Notes: generated from the sequence alone by a model not told the origin. Shown: positions 16,590 to 26,055, counted from the stretch's first letter. The stretch is DNA of 64,000 nt from Rhodanobacter sp. C06 (GCF_002001105.1 NZ_MUNP01000080.1:1-64000); one strand, 5' to 3'. A program made the numbers and translations.

Positions 16590-19040
16590 TCAGGCCTCGC
16601 CCTTGCCGGCCAGCCGACCGAACGACGGCGGGCGGTCTTCCGGGGCCGCGCCGAACTTCTTGTTCGGCTTGTCGCCCATCTCGAACACCAGCGTGCCGCC
16701 GGCGGCGAGGTCCGCGTGGCTGATCCAGCTCTTCGACCACGGCTTGCCGTTCCATGTCACCGACTGGATGTAGGGTTTGCCGGGGCCATTGCCCTTGGTC
16801 TCGACGACGAGCTTCTTGCCCTCGCCCACCGTCACCTCGCCGCGGTCCACCAGCGGGCTGCCGAACACCCACTCGGCGCTCACCGGATCCACCGCGTACA
16901 GACCCAGCGCGCCCAGCACGTACCACGCCGCCATCTGGCCGCAGTCGTCGTTGCCGGCGATGCCGTCGGGAAGCGGCGGGTACATGGTTTCCAGCAGCAT
17001 GCGCACGCGCGACTGCGTCTTCCAGTGCGAGCCCGTATAGGCGTAGAGAAAGGCTACGTGGTGGCTGGGCTCGTTGCCGTGCGCGTACTGGCCGATCATG
17101 CCGGCGATGTCCGGCGGCGCGTCGGCCGGCAACGCGGAGCTGGTGGTGAACAGTTCGTCCAGCTTGCGCTCGAACGCCGCCACCCCGCCGAACATCGGCA
17201 TGTAGCCATACAAGTCGTGCTGGTTGAGGAAGGTCGCCTCCCACGGGTTGGACTCGGTGAAGTCGCGCCACTTCTCGAAGTGGCCCATCTCGCGCGGATC
17301 GAACGGCTCGATCCACTTGCCGGCGCCGTCGCGCGGGCGCATGAAGGTGAGCTTGGTGTCGAACACGTTGCGGTAGTTGCGCGAGCGCTTGCGCAGCGTC
17401 TCGGCATCCGCATGCTGCCCCACCGCATCGGCGAGGCGCGCCATGGCCCAGTCGTCGTAGGCGTATTCCAGCGTCTTGCTGACCGCCTCCCCCTCCTTGT
17501 CGCTGGGGATGTAGCCGAGCTTGCGGTAGTACGGCAGGCCACGCCAATCGTCGTCGAAGGCGCGCTTGCGAAAGACCGGCCACGCCTTGTCGAAATCGAT
17601 CCCCGGGTAGCCCTTGGCCTGTGCCTCGGCCAGCAGCACGATGGAGTGGTAGCCGATCATGGTGCCGGTCTCCACGCCCTGCAGCGGCCACACCGTGGGG
17701 CCTTGCGGGCTCTCGTTCGCCTGGCGGATCAGGTCGTTGGCGAAGCCGGGAATGCGCTCCGGCTGGAACAACGTGTACAACGGATGCAGCGCGCGGTAGA
17801 TGTCCCACAGCGAATACGTGCTGTAGGTGTATTGCCCCAGCGGCAAGGTATGCACCTTGAGGTCCATGCCGCGATAGCGGCCATCGACGTCGCTGAACAG
17901 CGTGGGCGCGACCATCGTGTGGTAAAGCGAGCTGTAGAACGTCTTGAGCACCACGTTGGACGGGCTTTCGATGCGGATGCGCGAGAGTTCCTGCTCCCAT
18001 TGCTGTGCGGCTGCGCGCTGCACGCGATCGAAATCCCAGTCGGGCAGTTCCGCTTCGAGATTGCGCAGGGCGCCGTCGATGTCCACGGCGGAGAGCCCCA
18101 CCTTGACCAGCAAGGGCGCCTTCGCGGCGTCTTCCAGGTGCAAGGCGACCTTCAGGCTGTTGCCCTTGGCCTCGGTCGCACCGGCAGGCAGCGGCTTGTC
18201 ATCCGAATACAGCCCGGCGTGCGAGAACGGCCGCGACAGCTTCATCGCGAAGTAGATGTAGCGGCCATCGGCCCATTCATGCACGCGTCGGCCGCCGACC
18301 AGGGTGTCGTTGCCGACCAGGCGCAGCTCGGCGTCGGTGACCTTGCACGGGATGTCCGGCTTGTCCTGGTAACCATGCGCGAAATCGACCAGCAGATGGC
18401 CGGGACCATGCTTGTTGAAGGTGTAGCGGTGCAGGCCCGTGCGCAAGGTCGCGGTGAGCTCGGCGAGGATGTCGTGGTCGGTGAGGCGCACGCGGTAATA
18501 GCCCGGCACCGCCCGTTCGGAACCCTTGTCGAAGCGTGAGCGATAGCCCTTGCCCGGGTGCGCCACCACGTCTGCAGTGAGGTGCGGCCCGTGCGCCGCG
18601 CCGTCGAACTTGGAGTAGTACAGCTGATCGGGCAGGCCACGCTCGCCGGCATCGAGCAGTACCTCGCCCTGCGCGGGCATCACCAGCACGTCCAGCATGT
18701 CGGCACCGCCGGTGCCGCTGAGATGGGTGTGCGAGAAGCCCATGATCGAACCATCGGCCTGGTGGTAGCCCGAGCACGCGTCCCAGCCGGAGTTGTTGGT
18801 GTCGGGCGACAACTGCACCATGCCCCACGGCAGCGTGGGGCCGGGATAAGTGTGGCCGTGGCCGCCGGTGCCGACGAAGATGTCGACGTGCTTCGACACG
18901 TTGTTCTTCGGCAGGCTGGCCAGTGACAGCGCATCCGCGCCAGCCTGCTTGTGCGTCGCGGCCAGTGCGCGCTGCGCATCGAGACCGCCAAGCAGGGTCA
19001 ATGCCGTCGCGCCTTGCAGGAATCGTCTACGGGTCACCAT
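16590..19040 (-). CDS. GH92 exo-alpha-mannosidase, Tat-exported
   Basis: An 816-aa second family 92 mannosidase, clearly diverged from the 4558-6906 copy. The N-terminus has a twin-arginine signal (TRRRFLQ at residues 3-9, then a hydrophobic stretch ending near ALA), so it is predicted to be exported folded. Family motifs are DIFVGTGGHGHTYPG at the start of the sandwich domain, AHGNEPSHH with the acid Glu, and GNDDCGQMAAWY with the base Asp. It sits between GH125 (37 bp upstream) and GH29 (3 bp downstream). Two GH92 paralogues in one locus usually divide alpha-1,2 and alpha-1,3/1,6 linkages; which does which is not resolved here. Confidence 0.92.
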   Translation of the reverse strand: MVTRRRFLQGATALTLLGGLDAQRALAATHKQAGADALSLASLPKNNVSKHVDIFVGTGGHGHTYPGPTLPWGMVQLSPDTNNSGWDACSGYHQADGSIMGFSHTHLSGTGGADMLDVLVMPAQGEVLLDAGERGLPDQLYYSKFDGAAHGPHLTADVVAHPGKGYRSRFDKGSERAVPGYYRVRLTDHDILAELTATLRTGLHRYTFNKHGPGHLLVDFAHGYQDKPDIPCKVTDAELRLVGNDTLVGGRRVHEWADGRYIYFAMKLSRPFSHAGLYSDDKPLPAGATEAKGNSLKVALHLEDAAKAPLLVKVGLSAVDIDGALRNLEAELPDWDFDRVQRAAAQQWEQELSRIRIESPSNVVLKTFYSSLYHTMVAPTLFSDVDGRYRGMDLKVHTLPLGQYTYSTYSLWDIYRALHPLYTLFQPERIPGFANDLIRQANESPQGPTVWPLQGVETGTMIGYHSIVLLAEAQAKGYPGIDFDKAWPVFRKRAFDDDWRGLPYYRKLGYIPSDKEGEAVSKTLEYAYDDWAMARLADAVGQHADAETLRKRSRNYRNVFDTKLTFMRPRDGAGKWIEPFDPREMGHFEKWRDFTESNPWEATFLNQHDLYGYMPMFGGVAAFERKLDELFTTSSALPADAPPDIAGMIGQYAHGNEPSHHVAFLYAYTGSHWKTQSRVRMLLETMYPPLPDGIAGNDDCGQMAAWYVLGALGLYAVDPVSAEWVFGSPLVDRGEVTVGEGKKLVVETKGNGPGKPYIQSVTWNGKPWSKSWISHADLAAGGTLVFEMGDKPNKKFGAAPEDRPPSFGRLAGKGEA

Positions 19041-19077
19041 GTTCGTGGGCTCCTTCGGGGATGGGTCGATGCGGCGG

Positions 19078-20523
19078 CTACCGCAGCAGCTCGGGGTGAT
19101 GGTCGGCCAGTCCGGCGATCAGTTCGCCGAACAAGCTGTTGGCCCAGGCGAACCAGGGCCGCGTGAATTTCGCGGGATCGTCCTGATCGAAGGCTTCGTG
19201 CATGAAGCCGGTGCCGGCATGGGTGGTCTTGAGCCAATGCAGGCACTGGCGGATCTCGCCGGCGTCGTCGCTGGTGAGCGCGCGCACCATCAGCGACATC
19301 GGCCAGATCATGCGCAGGCCCTCGTGCGGCCCACCGATGCCCTCCGCCGCCTTGCCGCGGAAGAAGTACGGATTGCGCTCGCCCCATGCCCGCGCGCGGG
19401 TGCGCCGGTAGCGCGCGTCGCCGCGCGCGCAGAAGCCGTGGTACGGCAGCGACAGCAGGCTGGGCACATTGGCGTCGTCCATGAACAACTGGTTGCCGTA
19501 GCCGTCCACTTCGTAGGCCCAGAAGTCGGCGCCGTCCTCGTGCATCACGGCATGCTGTTCCAGTGCCGCCTGCACTTCGCTCGCCAGCGCCTCGCAGTCG
19601 GCGGCGAACGCGACGTCGCCGTGCAGCGCACGCGACATCTCCGCGAGCTGGCGCAGCGAGACCACGGCGTAGGCGTTGGCCGGCACGAACAGCGGATAGA
19701 TGCAGGCATCGTCCGAAGGCCGGAACATCGACCAGATCAGCCCCACCGGCTTCGCCGGATTGCCGAAGCCGCCCAGCGGCACGGTGTCGGTGGGCACCGC
19801 CGATGCGCGCTGGAAGTGGTACGGCCCCGGCCCATGCTTGCGCTGCTGCTCGCGGAACGTCGCCAGCACCAGGTGCACCGCGCCACGCCAGTCGTCGTCG
19901 AACGGCGTGCGGTCGCCGGTGGCTTTCCAGTAGCCGTGGGCGATGCGTATCGTCCAGCACAGCGAATCGATCTCCCATTTGCGCTCGGCCACGCCGGGCT
20001 TCATGTCGGTGAGGTCGTGCTGCGCCCAGTCCAGCGTGGTCTTGCCCCGTGGATCGGGCAGGAAGGCGTTCGCGTACGGATCGATAGCGATGCACAGCGC
20101 CTGGCGGCGGATCAGGCCGCGGTACAGCCGGCGCAGGGACTCGTCCTTCGCGGCCAGCGGCAGGTAGGGCCACACCTGTGCCGAGGAATCGCGCAGCCAC
20201 ATCGCGTCGATGTCGCCGGTGATGACGAAGGTGTCCGGCTTGCCGTGCAGCGTGTCCATTTGCACCGTGGTGTCCAGCGTGTTCGGATAGCAGTTGCCGA
20301 ACATCCAGGCCAGCTCGGGGTCGCCGATCTTCGCCTGCACGCGGGCGATCTCCGCCTCCACCGCCGCGCTGCTGAACTTGCGCTTGGCCACGGGCGGGCG
20401 ATGGCTGGCGAAGCGCGCGGCCGGCGCCGCTGCCGCCAGCGCAAAGTCGGGCATCGCGAGTGCCGCCGCACTGCCGCCCAGCAGCTTGAGCAGGTCGCGG
20501 CGGGTGAGTGAGTCCAGGGTCAT
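19078..20523 (-). CDS. GH125 exo-alpha-1,6-mannosidase, Tat-exported
   Basis: A 481-aa family 125 enzyme (formerly DUF1237), inverting exo-alpha-1,6-mannosidases. A twin-arginine signal, LTRRDLLKLLGG, lies at residues 6-17 with a likely cleavage near residue 31. The (alpha/alpha)6 barrel carries the family segments DIDAMWLRDSSAQVWPYL and GERNPYFF. The ATG at 20523 overlaps the GH3 stop by ATGA, so the two are translationally coupled, and a longer in-frame reading into GH3 is rejected. It would trim the alpha-1,6 mannose arm of the N-glycan core, complementing the GH92 enzymes. Confidence 0.93.
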   Translation of the reverse strand: MTLDSLTRRDLLKLLGGSAAALAMPDFALAAAAPAARFASHRPPVAKRKFSSAAVEAEIARVQAKIGDPELAWMFGNCYPNTLDTTVQMDTLHGKPDTFVITGDIDAMWLRDSSAQVWPYLPLAAKDESLRRLYRGLIRRQALCIAIDPYANAFLPDPRGKTTLDWAQHDLTDMKPGVAERKWEIDSLCWTIRIAHGYWKATGDRTPFDDDWRGAVHLVLATFREQQRKHGPGPYHFQRASAVPTDTVPLGGFGNPAKPVGLIWSMFRPSDDACIYPLFVPANAYAVVSLRQLAEMSRALHGDVAFAADCEALASEVQAALEQHAVMHEDGADFWAYEVDGYGNQLFMDDANVPSLLSLPYHGFCARGDARYRRTRARAWGERNPYFFRGKAAEGIGGPHEGLRMIWPMSLMVRALTSDDAGEIRQCLHWLKTTHAGTGFMHEAFDQDDPAKFTRPWFAWANSLFGELIAGLADHHPELLR

Positions 20524-23111
20524 GGCGCCAGCACCTCGCGGCCGTCGATGGTGAATGGGATGGCGACGCCCGCGGCATCGCCGGGCTGGCCGCCGCCGAT
20601 GAAGACGCGGTAGCGGCCGGGCACGACCGCGCGCGTGCCGGCCGCGTCGACGCTGCTCAAGTCTCGCGCCGTGAGCGTGAAGCGCACGCGCTGCCGTTCG
20701 CCCGGCGCGAGTTGTACCCGCCGGAAGCCGACCAGCGCATGCCGCGGCGCCAGCGGCGAGGGCGGATAGTCCAGATAGACCTGCACCACCTCGTCGCCGG
20801 CGCGCGCGCCGGTGTTGCGCAGTTCCGCGCTGACCTCCAGCGGAGCGCCGGCCTTGAGCGCGGCTGCCGACAGCGTGGGCGCGGCATAGGCGAAACGGGT
20901 ATAGCTCAACCCGTAGCCGAACGGATACAGCGGCGTGTCGCGAAAATAGCGATAACCGCGTCCGTCCATCGCGTAGCTGGCGAATGGCGGAAGGTCGCGC
21001 ACCGAGCGATAGAACGTCACCGGCAGGCGGCCAGCCGGATCGATGTCGCCGGCCAGCGCCTGCGCGATCGCGGTGCCGCCGGCCTGGCCCGGATACCACG
21101 CGGCGAGGATCGCGTCGGCGTGCTGCTGTGCCCAGCCCAGCGCCACCGCACCGCCGGACAGCAACACCACCACCAGCGGCTTGCCGGAGGCGGCGGCGCG
21201 TTCCAGCAGCGCGCGCTGTGGCGCCGGCAGGGCGAGATCGGTGCGGTCGCCACCGTCGAAGCCCGGCACGTCGATCTTCAGCGCCTCGCCTTCCACGTCC
21301 GGCGACAGGCCCACGAAGGCAATCACGGCATCGGCCGCACGCAGCGTGCGGTCGACCTCGGCGAGCTGCGCCGCGGCGGGTGCCAGCCACTGCAGGCGCA
21401 CGCCCTGGTCGCGGCTGCGGTGCACCAGTTCCAGGCGCAGTACATGCGGCTTGTCGTCGGCGAAATGCAGCTTCGCCTGCATGTTCTTGTCGTCACCGGC
21501 GTCGACGAGCACCGGCTTGTCGTCGACGTACAGGCGCACCGCATCGTGCGCGTCGCAGTCGAAACAGCGATCCACGTGCACCGCCAGCACGTAGTCGCCC
21601 GGCCCCGGCGGCAACAGTTCGCCGCTCCAGCGCACCGCGTAATGGCCGGCATCGAGGCCGGCGGCCGGTGCCACGCGATCCCAGTCGAAGTCGATCGTGC
21701 GGTCGATGCGCGCGAGCCGCGGCGCGCCGCGGAAATCGGTGTTCGCGTAGTACGCACCGCTGAGGCCGATGGCGCCGTCCTTCGTGCGCAGCGCGGTTTC
21801 CGGCACGGGAATCGGCACGCCGGGCGCCACCGGCGCGCCCTGCGCATAGCCCACGCGGTCGGCGCCGAAGCGCGCACGCAGCCCCTGCAACGGCGTCACC
21901 GGAGCGCGCGCGGTGCCGTGGTAGTTCGCCTCCAGCGTTTCCAGCGTATCCGCATCCGGGCCGATCACCGCGAGGCGCAGGCCGGGGCGCAGCGGCAACG
22001 CGTCATGCACGTTCTTCAGCAGCACCAGCGATTCCTGCGCGGCCCGCAACGCGAGCTGGCGATGTGCGGCGCTATCGATTTCGCTGGCGCCGATATGCAC
22101 ATACGGATCGTCGCCGCCGAGTTCGCCGAGGCGATAGCGTGCGGTGAACAGGCGTACCAATGAAGCATCCAGCGCAGATTCCGGAAGTTCACCCTTGCGC
22201 ACCGCGGTAGCGAGGCTGGCGTAGGTGTGGCCGCAGTCGAGATCGGTGCCCGCGCGCAGCGCGGCCGCGGCAGCCTGCGCGTCGTCCGGCTTGTAGTGAT
22301 GGAACGCCGAGATGTCGCCCACCGCGTCGCAGTCGGACACCACGTAGCCAGTGAAGCCCCAGTCCTTGCGCAGGCGCGCATCCAGCAGCGCCGCGTTCGC
22401 GCACATCGGCACGCCGTTCAAGGCATTGTAGGAACACATCAGCGAACCGGCGCCGCCCTCGACGACCGCGGCGCGGAACGCCGGCAGGTAGCTGTCCTCC
22501 AGATCGTGCGGCGTGACCTTCGCATCGAAGCTGTCGCGGCCGGGCTCCGGGCCACTGTGTGCGACGAAATGCTTGGGCGTGGCGATCGCGCGCGGATGCC
22601 GCGGGTCGTCGCCCTGGATGCCGTGCACGAAAGCCACGGCGAGCCGGCCGGTGAGGGTCGGATCCTCGCCGTAGGTCTCCTGGCCGCGGCCCCAGCGTGG
22701 ATCGCGGTCGATGTTGATGTTCGGCGACCAGATCGTCAGGCCCTGGTAGCGCGCGTGCGCCTTGCCCGCGCCGACCGCATTGAACTTCGCGCGCGCCTCC
22801 ACCGAGATCGCCGTGCCCACCGCTTCGAGCAGCGGCGCGTCCCAGCTCGCGGCCAGGCCGATCGCCTGCGGGAACACGGTGGCATGGCCGTCGCGGGCAT
22901 CGCCGTGCAGGCCCTCGTTCCACCAGTCATAGGCCGGCACACCCAGGCGAGGAATCGCCGGCGCGTCGTTCTGCAGCTGCGCCACCTTCTCCGTCAGCGT
23001 CATCTGCGCCACCAGCGCCTGCGCGCGAGCGGACGCATCCTGCGCCTGCGCCACGGTACCCGCCGCCAACAGCAACGCGAACAGCGCGGTGCAGGCGGCA
23101 GCTGTCGTCAC
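20520..23111 (-). CDS. GH3 beta-xylosidase/beta-glucosidase with PA14 insert
   Basis: An 863-aa family 3 enzyme, probably a beta-xylosidase. The start is a GTG at 23111 overlapping the GH2 stop by GTGA; it begins a Sec signal peptide of about 24 residues. The (beta/alpha)8 domain has the nucleophile Asp in YVVSDCDAVGD. The alpha/beta sandwich domain is interrupted by a PA14 domain around residues 430-590 (GLSGAYYANTDF onward), and a fibronectin-III-like domain ends the protein. The length and SDCDAVGDI context match bacterial beta-xylosidases, some of which remove core beta-1,2-xylose of plant N-glycans. It is the second gene of the five-GH operon. A beta-glucosidase role is the alternative. 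Confidence 0.9.
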   Translation of the reverse strand: MTTAAACTALFALLLAAGTVAQAQDASARAQALVAQMTLTEKVAQLQNDAPAIPRLGVPAYDWWNEGLHGDARDGHATVFPQAIGLAASWDAPLLEAVGTAISVEARAKFNAVGAGKAHARYQGLTIWSPNINIDRDPRWGRGQETYGEDPTLTGRLAVAFVHGIQGDDPRHPRAIATPKHFVAHSGPEPGRDSFDAKVTPHDLEDSYLPAFRAAVVEGGAGSLMCSYNALNGVPMCANAALLDARLRKDWGFTGYVVSDCDAVGDISAFHHYKPDDAQAAAAALRAGTDLDCGHTYASLATAVRKGELPESALDASLVRLFTARYRLGELGGDDPYVHIGASEIDSAAHRQLALRAAQESLVLLKNVHDALPLRPGLRLAVIGPDADTLETLEANYHGTARAPVTPLQGLRARFGADRVGYAQGAPVAPGVPIPVPETALRTKDGAIGLSGAYYANTDFRGAPRLARIDRTIDFDWDRVAPAAGLDAGHYAVRWSGELLPPGPGDYVLAVHVDRCFDCDAHDAVRLYVDDKPVLVDAGDDKNMQAKLHFADDKPHVLRLELVHRSRDQGVRLQWLAPAAAQLAEVDRTLRAADAVIAFVGLSPDVEGEALKIDVPGFDGGDRTDLALPAPQRALLERAAASGKPLVVVLLSGGAVALGWAQQHADAILAAWYPGQAGGTAIAQALAGDIDPAGRLPVTFYRSVRDLPPFASYAMDGRGYRYFRDTPLYPFGYGLSYTRFAYAAPTLSAAALKAGAPLEVSAELRNTGARAGDEVVQVYLDYPPSPLAPRHALVGFRRVQLAPGERQRVRFTLTARDLSSVDAAGTRAVVPGRYRVFIGGGQPGDAAGVAIPFTIDGREVLAP

Positions 23112-25810
23112 GGGGTGGCCACCGTGGCGCCGTACAGGCTGCGCAGCTGCAAGGCCTTGCGCAGTGCAGCGGGATCGGCCTTGCTTTCCACCTGCAAAGT
23201 CACCGATTCGCCGGGCAGCAGGTTGAAGGCATCGTCGGACAGGCGCGCATCGAGGTCGCCGAAATCGATCCATACTTCGCGCGCGAAGTGCTGCGCACTC
23301 ACCGTGACGCTGCGGCCATCGGCGGACAGCTCGGCCTCGAGTCCGGGATCGGGCAAATGCAGATCCTTCGCTTGCGCGAAATACACCAGATGGCGGCTGA
23401 GCGGCTTGCCGTGATCCAGCAGCTCGAACACCGCCACCGTGCGGTGCGGATCGGCGCCGTGCAGCAGTTGCGCATCGGTGTAGTCGCCCGTCGGCGTGCT
23501 GGCCAGCGCCGCCACCTGCGCGGGCTGCGTGTGTTCCCACACGGTCTTGCCGTCCATGTCCAGCACGCGAACGCGCAGCTCGGCGGCCAGCGGCACGGTG
23601 CGGTCGGAGACCAGCGACACCTTCACATGGCCATCCTTGCGGATCGCCACCACGCGCAGCGGCGCGTAGAAACGCTTCGCGTGGTATTGCAGCGCCTTCC
23701 AGCGGCCGTAGTAATCCACGCTGGACCAGGTGACGCCCGGCCACACGTCGTCGAGCTGCCAATACAGCGAACCCATGCTCTGCGGGCGCGCCGCGCGCAA
23801 GTGCTCGGCGGCGAGCTGGATGCCCTCGGCCTGCATCACCTGGCTGAGATACACCAGCGACGCGAAGTCCTTAGGCTTGCCGTACTCGCGTTCCACGTAC
23901 ATCAGCAGGCGCTGGTTGCCCTTGCCCTTGTCGAATTTCTGGTGCGCGCGCAACACGGGCGAGTCGATGGCGAGGTCGGCCGGCTCGAGCACGCTGCGCA
24001 GCGTCGCCATGGCCGGGAAGGACTGCAGGCCGTATTCGGACTGGAAGCGCGGCGTGACGTCGAGGTAGGTCGTGGCCGGCAGTGCGTCGCCCGACCACAC
24101 GTTCCAGTAGTGGTAGTCGCCGTCGTCCAGCACGTTCGCCTTGCCGTCGTAGTCGCTGCTGGGCGTGCTGGGCCAGTACGGCACTTCGGGCGACTGCGAG
24201 GCGACCGCGTCGCGCAACGTGTGGTCGAACAGCTCGCGCATGCCTTGTTCGACGCGTGCGCTCTCGGCCTTGCCCTGCGCCTTCTGGAAATCCAGGCTGG
24301 TGCCCCAGGACTCCCACGCGGTCTCGACCTCGTTGTTGCCGCACCAGAGCACGATGGACGGATGGTCGCGCAGGCGATCCACCTGCTGGATCGCCTCGGC
24401 GCGCGTGTTGTCGCGGAAGGCCGCGGCGTAGGGCGGGATGGCGCCGCCGAACATGAAGTCCTGCCACACCATCAGGCCCAGCTTGTCGGCCTCGGCGTAG
24501 AACGCGTCCTCGAGGTAATAGCCGCCGCCCCAGATGCGCAGCATGTTCATGTTGGCGTCGCGCGCCGACTGCAACATCGCATCGATGCGCGCCGGCGTGA
24601 CGCGGTTCGGGAAGCTGTCCATCGGGATGAAGTTCGCGCCCTTGGCGAAGATGGTCACGCCGTTCACCACGAACGCGAAGCTCTTGCCCCACTGGTCCTT
24701 CTGGCGCAGCAGCTCGACGCGGCGCAGGCCGGTCTCGCGCTCGGCGCTGGCGACTTTCTTGCCGTCCACCGCGACATCGACGTGGAAGTCGTACAGGTTC
24801 GGCTTGCCGTAACCCACCGGCCACCAGCGTTGCGGATGCGCGATCTCGAACGGCAGCGACACTTCGTTGTCGCCGCCCTTGAGCGTCACCTCGCGCCGCA
24901 GCGATTGCGTGCCGCCGTCCGGTGCGCGCCAGCGCAGCGTGACCTGCGCCTTGCCCGCCACATCGGATGCGATGCGCAACTGCGCCTGCAGCTGCGCCAC
25001 ATCGGCATCGACCTTGGGCTGCGCGACATGGAAGTCGGCGAGGCGCAGCGTGTCCCAGCTCTCCAGCTTCACGCGCTGCCAGATACCCTCGGTGACGATG
25101 CGCGGGCCCCAGTCCCAGCCGTACTGGTAGGCGGCCTTGCGCACGTAGTTCGCCGTCTGCTTGCCCTCCGGCTCGTCGCCGAAGGCCGAGTCGAACTCGC
25201 CCGGCAACGCATACGGCTGCTTCAGCAGCCAGGGCTGCAGCCGCGCGATCGGCGAATGCACGGTGACTTCCAGCGTGTTCGCGCCCGCGTGCAGCCACGC
25301 CTTCGCCGGCATGCGCCAGCGGCGGAACATGTTGTCGGCGGCGAGCAGTGGGTGGCCGTTGAGCTTGACGTCGGCGAACGTGTCCAGCCCGTCGAACACC
25401 AGCTCGACGTGCTTGCGCGCCAAGGTGGCCGCATCCACGGTGAACGTGCTGCGGTACTGCCAGTCGGACAGGCCCACCCACTGGATCTTCGCCTCGTTGT
25501 CGGCGACATAGGGATCGGCGACCAGCTTCGCGGCCATCAGGTCGGTCTGCACCGTGCCGGGCACGGTCGCCGGCAGCCATTGCGCGGCTTGCGGGTGCGC
25601 CGCGGCGTGGCGGTCACCTGGCGCGAGCCGGAACTGCCAGCCGGCGTCCAGCGACTGCGTCGCCAGCCCTGCCGCGATGCCTGGCAGCGGCGCACCCAGC
25701 GCGACGGCGAGGAGTGCACCTGCCAGCCAGCGTCCCAAGCCGCCTGCCCGCTCATGCGTGCGGCGCTCCATGCGTGCCCCCATCGTGCGCCGCGCCATCC
25801 GGTTTGCCAT
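23108..25810 (-). CDS. GH2 exo-beta-mannosidase, secreted
   Basis: A 900-aa family 2 enzyme of the mannosidase type. A charged N-terminal stretch (several Met-Arg repeats) precedes a signal-like helix around residues 25-45. Sugar-binding and immunoglobulin-like domains come before the barrel, which has LRIWGGGYYLEDAFY, the acid/base Glu in LWCGNNEVE, and the nucleophile Glu in FQSEYGLQSFP. This pattern is that of beta-mannosidases, which cleave the Man-beta-1,4-GlcNAc core. The ATG at 25810 has a GAGGGGCGGG site upstream. Starts at internal Met codons 5, 10 or 14 are possible. It opens the GH operon, with two operators upstream. Confidence 0.92.
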   Translation of the reverse strand: MANRMARRTMGARMERRTHERAGGLGRWLAGALLAVALGAPLPGIAAGLATQSLDAGWQFRLAPGDRHAAAHPQAAQWLPATVPGTVQTDLMAAKLVADPYVADNEAKIQWVGLSDWQYRSTFTVDAATLARKHVELVFDGLDTFADVKLNGHPLLAADNMFRRWRMPAKAWLHAGANTLEVTVHSPIARLQPWLLKQPYALPGEFDSAFGDEPEGKQTANYVRKAAYQYGWDWGPRIVTEGIWQRVKLESWDTLRLADFHVAQPKVDADVAQLQAQLRIASDVAGKAQVTLRWRAPDGGTQSLRREVTLKGGDNEVSLPFEIAHPQRWWPVGYGKPNLYDFHVDVAVDGKKVASAERETGLRRVELLRQKDQWGKSFAFVVNGVTIFAKGANFIPMDSFPNRVTPARIDAMLQSARDANMNMLRIWGGGYYLEDAFYAEADKLGLMVWQDFMFGGAIPPYAAAFRDNTRAEAIQQVDRLRDHPSIVLWCGNNEVETAWESWGTSLDFQKAQGKAESARVEQGMRELFDHTLRDAVASQSPEVPYWPSTPSSDYDGKANVLDDGDYHYWNVWSGDALPATTYLDVTPRFQSEYGLQSFPAMATLRSVLEPADLAIDSPVLRAHQKFDKGKGNQRLLMYVEREYGKPKDFASLVYLSQVMQAEGIQLAAEHLRAARPQSMGSLYWQLDDVWPGVTWSSVDYYGRWKALQYHAKRFYAPLRVVAIRKDGHVKVSLVSDRTVPLAAELRVRVLDMDGKTVWEHTQPAQVAALASTPTGDYTDAQLLHGADPHRTVAVFELLDHGKPLSRHLVYFAQAKDLHLPDPGLEAELSADGRSVTVSAQHFAREVWIDFGDLDARLSDDAFNLLPGESVTLQVESKADPAALRKALQLRSLYGATVATP

Positions 25811-25898
25811 CGCCCGCCCCTCTATAATCTCGCCCGCATTCCGGGAACCGCATCGTCGGGCCCGGGCAGGCGCCGTCACGGCCACTGTCGCCACCGAT

Positions 25899-25912
25899 TT
25901 AGATCGATCCAT
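25899..25912. promoter_or_regulatory. LacI-type operator of the GH2-led operon (site 5)
   Basis: TTAGATCGATCCAT, 88 bp upstream of the GH2 start. It is followed 3 bp farther out by GACGCTAACACCG (25916-25928), identical to the 13-mer beside operator site 1. Its CGCTAACA is also the half-site of the TGGTAGCGCTAACA box recalled for Xanthomonas XylR, so a second LacI-type regulator may act here. Confidence 0.65.
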
Positions 25913-25998
25913 GTGGACGCTAACACCGACCCGGCCATGGCGCATGCCGCACCGCAATAAATCGGGCACAAAGTCGTGGAACGACATCCCATGACCGC

Positions 25999-26012
25999 TT
26001 CAACCGATCCAA
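25999..26012. promoter_or_regulatory. LacI-type operator, distal GH2 site (site 6)
   Basis: TTCAACCGATCCAA; on the minus strand TTGGATCGGTTGAA, sharing TTGGATCG with site 1. It lies 44 bp before the serine hydrolase stop and about 190 bp upstream of GH2. It is exactly 100 bp from site 5, a spacing that would favour looping. Confidence 0.5.
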
Positions 26013-26055
26013 AGCATACCGTCGCCCGGCGCGAACACGGATACCGCGGGCCCGC

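Noticed and set aside
15120-18539. 1139-codon plus-strand open frame opposite GH29 and GH92
   Set aside because: It spans two well-supported genes and has the low-complexity make-up of antisense frames.
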